Assembly: GCA_031430575.1 (NCBI GenBank)
Contig: JANPBT010000060.1
Coordinates: 1 to 64,000 of the forward strand
From: JANMDS01 sp031430575
GTDB taxonomy: Bacteria > Pseudomonadota > Gammaproteobacteria > Burkholderiales > Casimicrobiaceae
Direction: 5' to 3'
Length of the DNA stretch: 64,000 nucleotides
A program made the translations under genes and the position numbers. Of the stretch, positions 53,136-61,278 are shown in pieces (the stretch's first letter is position 1; each line of letters starts with the position of its first letter). The notes beneath the pieces are model-generated. The model had not been told where the DNA came from. It worked only from the letters and a program-made list of their open reading frames with translations, and searched no databases.

Positions 53136-53554
53136 TTTTTCACTCGGTGAGAAATCGCGGAAAAACGACGTTTTGCGCTTCATTAGCCGGTTAACTGCTG
53201 ATCGTTAAAAGCCAATCGTCAAGGCCGCAAATTTGGTATTTTCTCGGCGGTGGAAATTGAGTTCGTCAAACCGTCGAATCGAATCGTGCGTTCGGTAACA
53301 AATGCAGGGGCACACCTACGATGAGCCGTTTCGCGCATTGAGCTAGCGCTCCGAGTTTCAAAATATTTCTAGCCGTGTGACCAAATTCCAAAGGCAAATC
53401 CAACCCCCAATCTGCTGGCTGCTCCCTAAAAAAAGCTGCGCAGATTATCAAGAAGCGCTGAGATTTATCCGCAGTTTTTGCGGTATAAATTACTTGGTGT
53501 ATTCGAAAAACCTTCGCGACCGTTTACGCTTCAACCCAAGAATGGAGATACCGC
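53136..53554. other. Intergenic region
   Basis: About 420 bases between argC and the VOC gene. No repeat copy, no recognisable gene or RNA. Confidence 0.5.
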
Positions 53555-53947
53555 ATGATTAATCACGTAATGGTTGGGTCAGACGACATTGAGCGATCAA
53601 AGCGCTTCTACGACGCAGTCCTTAGCGTTCTAGGTGCTGGCGAGCCGCTACGAAACATCGCAAATTCTGGCCACGCAAGACTTTTCTACAGGCATGATGG
53701 AAGTACCTTCTGCGTGACTGAGCCGATCAACGGAGAGAAGGCAAGTGTCGCCAATGGCGGCACCATCGGCTTCAAATGCCACTCGCCAGAGCAAGTCCAA
53801 GCCTTCCACAATGCAGCGATCGCGCATGGCGGCAAGACCATCGAGGACGAACCGGGTCTTCGCGTTGGCACGTTAGGTAATCTGCACCTCGCCTACGTGC
53901 GCGATCCCGACGGCAACAAGCTTTGCGCAATTCATCGCCCTAAGTAA
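53555..53947 (+). CDS. VOC-superfamily protein (glyoxalase-like)
   Basis: A 130-residue protein with VMVGSDDIERSKRFYDAVLSVLG at the start and a late YVRDPDGNKLCAIH, the two modules of the VOC fold. GGAG lies 8-9 bases upstream. Related proteins are lyases or dioxygenase-like; substrate unknown. It marks the start of the second repeat-free accessory interval. Confidence 0.85.
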   Translation: MINHVMVGSDDIERSKRFYDAVLSVLGAGEPLRNIANSGHARLFYRHDGSTFCVTEPINGEKASVANGGTIGFKCHSPEQVQAFHNAAIAHGGKTIEDEPGLRVGTLGNLHLAYVRDPDGNKLCAIHRPK

Positions 53948-54025
53948 GTCAATCGCACAACGCCGCCCGCCGAGCGCGGTGCAGCCGAACGCCTCGCGTT
54001 AGACCTTAGAAAGAGACTCCCCGGC

Positions 54026-54178
54026 ATGTCCACAGCTGAATTTTTGATTACCTCACTTGTGGTGGTGCTCATCCCCGGAACTGGGGTAGTCTTTGCCGTC
54101 TCTGTAGGCCTCTGCCAAGGGCGCCGCGCTAGCTTTTCGCTGCGCTGGGTTGCACACTGGGCATCCTCCCGCACCTGA
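54026..54178 (+). pseudogene. LysE/RhtB-family exporter remnant
   Basis: The N-terminus reads MSTAEFLITSLVVVLIPGTG, then VVFAVSVGLCQGRRASF, the start of a LysE-type amino-acid exporter. Near 54133 the frame shifts: the expected FAALGCTLGILPHL continues in another frame up to about 54177, and then similarity ends. Most of the gene (about 150 residues) is missing. Confidence 0.8.
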
Positions 54179-54730
54179 ACCGCCCCGGGTTTTGAGGACG
54201 CTAAAACTCTTAAGAGTCGATAAAACACGGGGATCGCGGCCTTTAGTACTGATTAGGAAAGTAGCAATTCACCGCAGGCGTGATCCTGCCAGTGTAACGT
54301 TGTCTATAGCCTACAAACGCGCGAACAAACCAGTGCGTATCCCCCTTTATGATCGCAAGGTTATTGTCAGGCTCAATATTCGAGGCTTGGTACAACCGAG
54401 TGCGTCGCCATGGTGCGATGAGGCAAATATCGCCAATGGCGTTTAAGGAAAAATTTCTAGAAGTGGCGAAATCTGCCGCAACCGAACCCTTCACGAAACT
54501 CGATGAGGGAATCAAAAGCAGTAATGAACCTTCGGATCGCAAACCCAACGCCAAAAATGAGAAACGCGTCAGCGATGCAATACGACGAGACGGCTTTCAG
54601 GGCTAGAAATCCTGAGCCTGCTGCCATCCGCAGGCTCAGGGGAAAGGCAAATCCACCCAAATAAGTTATTGGTAGCAACTCAACGAAAGTTGTAGTAGCC
54701 TTCACGTCGCGCCATGCGTCGGGCACGGAA
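54179..54730. other. Decayed region between LysE remnant and AraC gene
   Basis: It holds the IS3 transposase remnant (54384-54470). The rest shows short frames only. No repeat copy. Confidence 0.4.
54384..54470 (+). pseudogene. IS3-family transposase (OrfB) C-terminal remnant
   Basis: The frame gives EAWYNRVRRHGAMRQISPMA then FKEKFLE, matching the conserved end of IS3-type OrfB (YN-x-x-RRH-...-SP-x-x-F). The catalytic core and ends are absent. It indicates past transposition in this accessory stretch. Confidence 0.65.
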
Positions 54731-55687
54731 TCAGGTTGGCAAGGAGCGGTGTCGCCATTCACGTGGCGGTACACCGAAGCGTTCACGAAACGAACGGCTG
54801 AAGTGCGCAGCGTCGTTGAAGCCCCAGCTAAAGGCGATTTCACTGATTGAGTGTCCTGCTCGGCTCGGATCCACCAGGTCGCGGCTACACATTTCGAGCC
54901 GACGCGACCAGATGTAATGCGCAGGAGTTGTGGCTTCTTGCCGGAACAGCCGGTGGATGTGCCCGACTGAAATACCGAGGTCACGAGCAACATCGCCTAC
55001 CAACAGCGTGGGACTGCGCAACCTAGAATCAATCTCGCCTTTGATGCGCGTGAGGTGGTAGCTTGTCAACGATGAAACTCCGCGGCATTTGCTGGAGGGC
55101 AGGGTCTGTAATCCTGCCACTAGGATGTTGAGCACACCGCCGGCAACGGCCACGGCCGATGCCGGTTCGAGCGCGTCGATATCGTCCCAAAGCGTCTTGA
55201 TCATACCGATCATGAGGTGGCCCGCGCCTGCGCGTCCGGAGACCGCTGTCGCCGTGAGCTTCTCTGTATCACGCACAGCGCTGCGTAGCTGCGCACCGGG
55301 CAGCTTCAGCACGATCTGCTGAAAGTTGCCCTCGAAATGCAGCTCGTAGGCCCGCGTGCTGTCATACAGTGCGAAGTCGCCAGGGCTTAAAAGTGCATCG
55401 CGGCCGTCTTGGCGCAAGACTCCCTTGCCCTGCGTCTGAATACTGACAAGAAAATAGTCGTCGTTGGCCCGCGCAATTTGCCGGGGCGTGCGCATGACCT
55501 TCTGGGCGCCGGATGCGACCACCGAAAGATCCAACCCAGGCATGCTCTGGCTATTGATGGAACCAGCGAAGCTATCGGATCGGCTCGCTTGACACTCAAG
55601 CTGCACGTACGTGTTGCAGATCATGTCGGTCCAATACGCTAAGCGTTCGCGAGGCGGCACAGTATCGGTATTGAGCAGAAAAGTCAT
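54731..55687 (-). CDS. AraC-family regulator, probable nitrilase-cluster activator
   Basis: A 318-residue regulator with an AraC-binding-like N-terminal domain (about 20-190) and a C-terminal double HTH (LLVGDVARDLGISVGHIHRLFRQ; ISEIAFSWGFNDAAHFSRSFRERFG). It is divergent from the nitrilase gene. Nitrilase genes in other bacteria are often next to an AraC-type activator, which fits. The ligand is probably a nitrile or the acid product. Confidence 0.9.
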   Translation of the reverse strand: MTFLLNTDTVPPRERLAYWTDMICNTYVQLECQASRSDSFAGSINSQSMPGLDLSVVASGAQKVMRTPRQIARANDDYFLVSIQTQGKGVLRQDGRDALLSPGDFALYDSTRAYELHFEGNFQQIVLKLPGAQLRSAVRDTEKLTATAVSGRAGAGHLMIGMIKTLWDDIDALEPASAVAVAGGVLNILVAGLQTLPSSKCRGVSSLTSYHLTRIKGEIDSRLRSPTLLVGDVARDLGISVGHIHRLFRQEATTPAHYIWSRRLEMCSRDLVDPSRAGHSISEIAFSWGFNDAAHFSRSFRERFGVPPREWRHRSLPT

Positions 55688-55736
55688 GGAATCCGCCTAT
55701 CGCAAAAAATTATGCATAGACCTATATAGTAACAAC

Positions 55737-55767
55737 CTAGGGAAACCCTAGAGAAGCCTAGGCAACA
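55737..55767. promoter_or_regulatory. Triple direct repeat upstream of the nitrilase gene
   Basis: CCTAGG, CCTAGA and CCTAGG occur at 55737, 55748 and 55758, spaced 11 and 10 bases, each followed by A/G-rich bases. One helical turn spacing fits adjacent AraC-protein binding on one DNA face, about 90-120 bases before the nitrilase start. Confidence 0.5.
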
Positions 55768-55856
55768 AGCTCGTCACTTCAAGACAAGACAGCGCAGGTC
55801 AAAAGCTGGAAACTCATTCTATATTTTCTATTCTAAATAACGAGGAGATTCACGAC

Positions 55857-56882
55857 ATGCCAGCCATCATCCATCCCAAGTTGCGCGTTGCCGCCGTTCA
55901 AGCCGCCCCCGTTTTTCTAGACATCGACGGCACGATAGACAAGGCGATTCGGCTGGCAAAAGAGGCCGCCGAGCAAGGCGTGAAGCTGATTGCCTTCCCC
56001 GAGACTTGGATTCCGGGTTATCCGTGGTGGATTTGGCTGACCTCGCCCGCGATGGGCATGCAATTTGTTCAGCGCTACAGCGATAACTCGCTAGTGGTCG
56101 GCTCCGCTAACTTCAAACGGCTCACGACCGCAGCGCGTGATTTTGGGATCTGGATCGCGATGGGCTACAGCGAGAAGTCGGGCAGCAGCCTTTACATGGG
56201 GCAAGCTCTTATTGACGACCAAGGTAACGTGGTCAAAACCCGCCGCAAACTCAAACCGACGCACGTGGAACGCGCCGTTTTCGGTGAGGGTGATGGCACT
56301 GATTTGGCTGTGATGGAGACACCCATCGGCAACGTTGGAATGCTGTGCTGCTGGGAGCATCTACAGCCACTGACCAAGTACGCCATGTATGCACAGAACG
56401 AGCAGATCCATGTCGCGGCATGGCCAAGTTTTTCGGTGTATCGCGGGGCAGCTCACGCGCTAAGCGCTGAAGTGAACAACGCGGCGAGCCAGATCTACGC
56501 TACAGAGGGAAGTTGTTTCGTGCTGGCACCGACCGCCACAGTGTCAAAGGAAATGCACGAGATGCTGTGCACCGATGACCTTCAGCGTCAGCTGCTACTA
56601 GAGGGTGGTGGTTTTGCCCGCATATACGGTCCCGACGGCGCTTCGCTGGGTACGCCGCTGCCCGAAAAGGAAGAGGGACTGGTGATAGCGGACATTGACT
56701 TGGGAATGATCTCCTTATCCAAGTCGGTTGCCGATCCGGCGGGGCACTACTCGCGCCCGGATGTCACGCGTTTGCTGCTGAATAAGACCCCAGGGGATCG
56801 GGTGGTGGCGAATGTGATGCCGGGCATTGCCATCGGTGAGAACGCGGCGGGTGAACCGGCAGTGCCAGCGCTCGTTTCCTAA
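55857..56882 (+). CDS. Nitrilase, arylacetonitrilase-like
   Basis: Hydrolyses a nitrile to acid and ammonia. The 341-residue protein has the catalytic triad: Glu49 (FPETWIPGYP), Lys in RRKLKPTHVER (131/133) and Cys165 (MLCCWEHLQPL). The CCWEH...KYAMYAQNEQIHVAAWPSFS segment resembles arylacetonitrilases, so substrates may be phenylacetonitrile-like; products could enter the paa pathway. GAGGAG lies 9 bases before the ATG. It starts a plus-strand unit with the M19-like and TctC genes and is divergent from an AraC gene. Confidence 0.92.
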   Translation: MPAIIHPKLRVAAVQAAPVFLDIDGTIDKAIRLAKEAAEQGVKLIAFPETWIPGYPWWIWLTSPAMGMQFVQRYSDNSLVVGSANFKRLTTAARDFGIWIAMGYSEKSGSSLYMGQALIDDQGNVVKTRRKLKPTHVERAVFGEGDGTDLAVMETPIGNVGMLCCWEHLQPLTKYAMYAQNEQIHVAAWPSFSVYRGAAHALSAEVNNAASQIYATEGSCFVLAPTATVSKEMHEMLCTDDLQRQLLLEGGGFARIYGPDGASLGTPLPEKEEGLVIADIDLGMISLSKSVADPAGHYSRPDVTRLLLNKTPGDRVVANVMPGIAIGENAAGEPAVPALVS

Positions 56883-56966
56883 GAGCGTGAAGTCCTCGCG
56901 GCAGTTGACTTCAGGGGATAGTCCAACCCACGCGAGAGCTTTACGGCGAATATTTTGAGGTAAAAG

Positions 56967-58007
56967 TTGAACACTGAAGCATTTAGTCGCGCAAAAACCG
57001 TGGGAATCGTCAACCCTGTTGGTATCCAATTTTCTGACGATTTTTCGCCGGACTTTCTCGACCGATGTTTGCTGCATGGCTATAGTGTTGTGGGATGTAC
57101 CACAAATACGCCTTGGGACGAAACGCTTGAGACCATAGAAAACGTCCAACGCCTGAAACGTATTGTCGAACGGCACCCTAAAGCTTACCTTTTGCAATCG
57201 AGCGTCCAACTTCAGAACCCGTCCAAGGGGATGATTGGTGTCATGCTGGGGTTTCAGAGTCCTAAGCCTTGTAGCGACAGCATGAACTTACTCGAAGCCT
57301 TCGTCGATATGGGCATTCGATGTTCCGCGCTCGCTCTTCGCGAGAATAGCTATTACGGATGCGGCTTCGCATCGTCGAACGACTCTGGCCTCAGTGCGAT
57401 GGGACAACAAGCCGTTCGATTGATGAACAGGCGGGGTGTTGTCGTTGATCTCTCGCATGTGGGCGATAGGACTGCAATGGACGCAGTCGCACTTTCGGAA
57501 CATCCCGTGATTTTCTCTCACTCTTTGGCGCGCGAGGTTATGGCTAATGAGCCGAAGAAGGGGGAGTGGGCAGGGCTTGAAAACGGCGCAGCGCGTCGCG
57601 CAGCCCCCCCCAAGCTTATAGTGGCCGCCGCTGCAAGAGGCGGTGTTTTCTGTCCAGATGTACGGCTTGCTGAAAGCGTTTATAACGTCCTGAAGCACAT
57701 TGACTATGCTGTTAAGCTCGTTGGCGTAGACCACGTAGGTGTTTGCGCCCAAGAAGACTGGCACCGAACCGCGAGAGATTTGCGAAGTATGCAGCGTTAT
57801 AAGCCAGGTTACGGCTCGGCTCTAGGCGAAGATTCGCGTGCTTTCCCGACAGACTATCGGATCAGTCGCCTAGAAGACAAATTGGGTCCAGAAGCCCTCG
57901 CGTCAGATTATTTGGGTATCGCGCTGAGAAGTAAATACTCAGAAGCCGACACCGCCAAGATTATGGGTGGCAACTTGATCCGCGTGCTTAAAACCGTCCT
58001 GCAATAG
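56967..58007 (+). CDS. Divergent M19 (renal dipeptidase-like) protein
   Basis: A 346-residue amidohydrolase-fold protein related to membrane dipeptidase. The features MNRRGVVVDLSHVGDRTAMDAV, PVIFSHSLAR, VGVDHVGVC and the end GGNLIRVL correspond to the M19 blocks with two metal His. The N-terminal HxD metal motif is absent and the usual bridging Glu in the IGIEGG block reads VMLGFQ, so classic two-zinc dipeptidase activity is doubtful. TTG 56967 is the start, with GAGG six bases before it. Its place between nitrilase and TctC suggests action on a nitrile- or amide-derived compound. Confidence 0.75.
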   Translation: MNTEAFSRAKTVGIVNPVGIQFSDDFSPDFLDRCLLHGYSVVGCTTNTPWDETLETIENVQRLKRIVERHPKAYLLQSSVQLQNPSKGMIGVMLGFQSPKPCSDSMNLLEAFVDMGIRCSALALRENSYYGCGFASSNDSGLSAMGQQAVRLMNRRGVVVDLSHVGDRTAMDAVALSEHPVIFSHSLAREVMANEPKKGEWAGLENGAARRAAPPKLIVAAAARGGVFCPDVRLAESVYNVLKHIDYAVKLVGVDHVGVCAQEDWHRTARDLRSMQRYKPGYGSALGEDSRAFPTDYRISRLEDKLGPEALASDYLGIALRSKYSEADTAKIMGGNLIRVLKTVLQ

Positions 58008-58063
58008 GATGTGCCCGTTCGACGAGCGTAACGTCGCTTTGCTATCCATTTAAGGAATCTCTC

Positions 58064-59047
58064 ATGCCCATTTCAATTCTGCGCCGGACCATTCTTAAAA
58101 GTCTCGTTATGATCGGTGTGCCTGCACTCGCGCAGGCACAAGACACCAAATGGCCCACCAAACCCATAAAGATTATCGTGCCCTATCCGGCAGGAGGGTT
58201 TCCAGACGCTCTCGCGCGGCAACTCGGAGAGCAACTCGCTCGCATGCTTGCCACACCGGTGGTGGTTGAGAACCGACCCGGAGCGGCTGGAGTGCTCGGC
58301 GTTGGCGCGATGACCTCTCAGCCATACGACGGCCATACCCTTGTCCTGATCACTTCCAATCACGTGACGGCGACGGCGCTCTCGCCAAACTTTGACATTA
58401 TTCGAGATACAAAAGTGGTCACTCGGCTAGTCAACTCGCCCCTAGTATTGGTGGTCAACGCTGAGTCAGCCTACAAGTCAGTTGGCGACCTGATCAAGGC
58501 GGTAAAAGAGAAGCCGGGAGATGTGCCCTATGGATCAGCTGGCGCTGGGTCAACCCTGCACATGGCAGTAGAGCATCTGGCCGAACTCGTCCCAGGCTTC
58601 AAGGCACTGCATGTTCCTTACAAAGCAACAAACGAGACTGCAAACGCCATCTTGGGGAGAAACATCGATTTTACTTTTGGGATACCGGGCGCAGTGTTGC
58701 CACTAATCAAGGCCGGGAAGTTGCGGGCGCTCGGGGTTACATCGGCTACCCGCATGCAGCAACTTGCAGATATTCCGACCATCTCTGAAGCTGGCGTGCC
58801 AGGGTACAGGTTCGGGACTTGGGTGGGAATCGCGGCGCATAAGGACACCCCCGCGCCGGTCATGCAGCAATTGCACGCTGCACTGGTGCAATCCAGCGAT
58901 AGTGATGGCATCAAACGGATACTTCAATCCACCGGCTCTCTTAAGGATTTAAGCGAAAGCCCTGTGTCGTTTTCGGCATCAATAGAGGCAGAAATCGCCA
59001 AGGAACGCGTTACAGTCAAGCGTCTCGGGCTGTCGCTGCAAAGCTGA
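58064..59047 (+). CDS. TctC/Bug-family periplasmic receptor (orphan)
   Basis: A 327-residue solute receptor. Signal RRTILKSLVMIGVPALAQAQ, then WPTKPIKIIVPYPAGGFPDAL and VVENRPGAAGVLGVG. It closes the nitrilase unit, as TctC receptors often do in catabolic operons of Burkholderiales. No permease gene is adjacent. Confidence 0.92.
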   Translation: MPISILRRTILKSLVMIGVPALAQAQDTKWPTKPIKIIVPYPAGGFPDALARQLGEQLARMLATPVVVENRPGAAGVLGVGAMTSQPYDGHTLVLITSNHVTATALSPNFDIIRDTKVVTRLVNSPLVLVVNAESAYKSVGDLIKAVKEKPGDVPYGSAGAGSTLHMAVEHLAELVPGFKALHVPYKATNETANAILGRNIDFTFGIPGAVLPLIKAGKLRALGVTSATRMQQLADIPTISEAGVPGYRFGTWVGIAAHKDTPAPVMQQLHAALVQSSDSDGIKRILQSTGSLKDLSESPVSFSASIEAEIAKERVTVKRLGLSLQS

Positions 59048-59263
59048 GCGATTACTTGGAGCTTTTCCGCGAGTCCGATATCGCTCAACCTTTGGTCGGA
59101 TAGGACATCGATCGAGGCTTCGCTCGCACCGGTCGTTGCGCGTTCCGGGCGTTGAATACTTAAGACAACAGCATTCAACAGCATTGCAACAGCATTGGGG
59201 ACGCAACACGTTTAATTCGCTTTCTATTGGTAATTAATTTGTAAAGATTGAATCAACCAGGCA

Positions 59264-59339
59264 ATACCTGCGGCGTAGATTCCGTGTTTTTCACTAAATA
59301 GTATTTGACAAAAACGCAGCAAATCTGCGCCGCAGGTAT
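59264..59339. terminator. Wide inverted pair of the dispersed repeat
   Basis: A plus copy with one change (59264-59281, GGCGTAG) and a minus exact copy (59321-59339) enclose a 39-base loop. It could form a weak terminator after the nitrilase unit. Confidence 0.5.
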
Positions 59340-59500
59340 TGTTAAAACAGGGCGTAATGCCTCTTGAACCAAACTCGATAGCTCACCATCGCAGAGGAAG
59401 TAAACGCAGCACTAGAGAAGCCATACAAACTCATCTTGCACCAGTGCAGTTTCGTCTTAAAAGTAGGCGTTTTTCAGAAGATAAGTTCTAAAAAGTGCCG

Positions 59501-59518
59501 ATTTTGCGCCGCAGGTAT
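59501..59518 (-). repeat. Dispersed repeat copy (diverged)
   Basis: ATTTTGCGCCGCAGGTAT on the plus strand; one core change. Confidence 0.75.
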
Positions 59519-59719
59519 TTGAAGGGTTTAGGCGTTGGTAGCGGTTCGGAACGCGCGAGAAGTTGCGTCGTCGCGCTGGAAGTACAGAAGTTGGCCAAGC
59601 CAACCCCGGGCAACCGACGGGCGAAGCGGGCAAGCGAGAGATAGCGCGAGAAAATTAGCACGCAGAAATGCGGAGCAATACATAGCAATGCAATGCAAAA
59701 GAAAACAAGGAGCAGAAAG

Positions 59720-60175
59720 ATGGGACAAAAATTCATGTTGACGAAATGCAGCCACCCCCACGCCCGCATCGGCGCGCAAACGCCACCTGCTAATCGCGGG
59801 TTTGCGTTCGCAATGCTCACGTTCACACTCTGCGCCCTTGCGCTCTGAGCCGCAGGCAGCAGCAGGCCCGCCCAAGCCCAAGCCAGCGCCGCCGCACCGC
59901 AGGTGCCCGCGCTGTTGGGCGGCAAAGTCAATGCGCTGGTGGCAAACAAAGCTGGCGATATGCTGGCGACCGCCATTGAGGGCGCTGGGGTGCGGGAGCA
60001 AATGCGGGGCAAGGTATCCGCTTGCGGGATGAATTGGGCCGCGCAAACCTTCCCCGCTGGCGCAAACCCGGGGTCGTATGTTTCGGATTTGCTCTGGGAC
60101 CACGCCGGTGCGCTCTGGGCGAGCGCGGGCGGCCTGGGGCTCTGGAAGCGCGGAGCAGCGGGGGAGTGGAGCTAG
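59720..60175 (+). pseudogene. Exported-protein gene with an in-frame TGA in its signal peptide
   Basis: AAGGAG with 7-8 base spacing precedes ATG 59720. The frame gives a basic start, then the hydrophobic GFAFAMLTFTLCALAL, then TGA at 59846-59848, and without any shift continues AAGSSRPAQAQA (signal-peptidase-like) into a mature part of about 95 residues (LLGGKVNALVANKAGDMLAT..., two Trp-rich stretches) and ends at 60175. The halves fit one protein with a signal peptide cut by one stop. I do not recognise the mature domain. The TGA may be a recent mutation or an error; readthrough cannot be excluded. GC is clearly higher than nearby. Confidence 0.6.
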
Positions 60176-60270
60176 GTAGGTGGGCACCCCCAGCCCACGC
60201 GGTCGCTTGACGGTTAATTTGGCGAGGGTGGGCAGAGGCTGCTCACCCTGCCGCTTTCAATCACCGCCCG

Positions 60271-61179
60271 TCACCGCATCGGCTCACCATAGTGTTTCTC
60301 ATACTCTGCGACGATGAGATGCTGAGAAAGCGTAGCGCACACGAGCTCGGGTGAGGTCACGCAGAGCCCGCCCAGAATCGCGCCGATTCGCAGTGCAGTT
60401 TCGGTTGCGTAACCCATCGCGACGCCAAATAACACGCCGCTTAAAAACGCATCGCCCGCGCCATTGCTGTCCACGCGCGAGTAAGCCGCAATCGCGGGGG
60501 TTTCAATCCACTGCCCGCTCGATGTCAGCGCTGTTGCGCCGTGTCGCCCGTGTGTGGCGATCACGAGTTTTTTTCCTTGCTGCATGAGCTGCTCGAGCGC
60601 GCTGCGGTAGTCGGCCAAGCGGTCTGAGCTCAGCAGCAGATAATCTGCATCTGCGATGAAATCATCAAGGTAGCCAGGGCTGCCATCCCAATTGTGGAGA
60701 TCGCACCAGATGGGTTTACCGAGGCGTCTTGCAACGGGCAAGAGCGCACGGCAGTAATTCAAAATATTAATCATGACGTGATCAGCTTGCGCAATTTCAA
60801 GCTCTAGGCGCGCTAAATCGAGCACGCACTCCTGCGGCGCATGCGCCATGTATACGCTCAAGCGCTGGCCTTCGTCGTCCATGATGTTGACGTGTCGCTC
60901 GGTGCCGAAGGGATCAATATCGTCGACGAAACGCACACCGTGCTCGGCGAGAAACGCACGAATCCGTTTGCCGTATGTGTCGTCGCCAAGGGTTGCGTGT
61001 AGCGTGGTGCATACGCCAAGCCTGGCCAGACTGACCGCTTTGCCCGCGCCTGTTCCGCCTACCGCTTCATTAAAGCGGCGACTAAAAATAGTTTGCGGCT
61101 GCCCGTTGGGAAGTGTGTCTACATAGATCAACGCGTTAAAAGAAACTCCACCGGCGACAAAAACTTTTATGTTATTCAC
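60271..61179 (-). CDS. PfkB-family carbohydrate kinase
   Basis: A ribokinase-like kinase. From GTG 61179 (VNNIKVFVAGGVSFN) it has 302 residues; an upstream ATG at 61251 would add 24 residues without family similarity. AVGGTGAGKAVSLARLG and the catalytic DSNGAGDAFLSG with the base Asp are present. It differs clearly from the PfkB kinase at 37787. Substrate unknown; sugar or nucleoside. Confidence 0.87.
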   Translation of the reverse strand: MNNIKVFVAGGVSFNALIYVDTLPNGQPQTIFSRRFNEAVGGTGAGKAVSLARLGVCTTLHATLGDDTYGKRIRAFLAEHGVRFVDDIDPFGTERHVNIMDDEGQRLSVYMAHAPQECVLDLARLELEIAQADHVMINILNYCRALLPVARRLGKPIWCDLHNWDGSPGYLDDFIADADYLLLSSDRLADYRSALEQLMQQGKKLVIATHGRHGATALTSSGQWIETPAIAAYSRVDSNGAGDAFLSGVLFGVAMGYATETALRIGAILGGLCVTSPELVCATLSQHLIVAEYEKHYGEPMR

Positions 61180-61260
61180 ACAATTTGGTGCGGATCGTGA
61201 GCCCAACCCGGCAGCGCAAAACAATTGTTTTTTATGGGAGTTTTCATTCAAAAATACCGG

Positions 61261-61278
61261 TTTTGCGCCACAGATATT
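61261..61278 (-). repeat. Dispersed repeat copy (strongly diverged) after senA
   Basis: TTTTGCGCCACAGATATT on the plus strand; the core and right flank are changed. It abuts the senA stop. Confidence 0.5.

Larger units (their letters stand above)
59048..59719. other. Intergenic region with three repeat copies
   Basis: Copies lie at 59264, 59321 and 59501. The first two face each other 39 bases apart. Between 59400 and 59719 I see no gene; frames here on the minus strand are compositional shadows. Confidence 0.5.

Noticed and set aside
54243..54993. Long minus-strand frames around the transposase remnant
   Set aside because: They overlap the end of the AraC gene and the OrfB remnant, and their translations show no conserved features.
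50002..59848. Stop-codon reassignment explaining the in-frame TAA and TGA
   Set aside because: All other genes in the window use standard stops, including TAA and TGA; two isolated events fit mutation or sequence error better.
59846..59848. Selenocysteine at the TGA, suggested by the nearby sen genes
   Set aside because: The codon lies in a signal-peptide hydrophobic core, not at a redox site, and no SECIS-like hairpin directly follows.
59528..60187. 219-codon minus-strand frame opposite the broken exported-protein gene
   Set aside because: It is GC-rich, overlaps the plus-strand gene that has a good ribosome site, and shows no motif; most likely a shadow frame.
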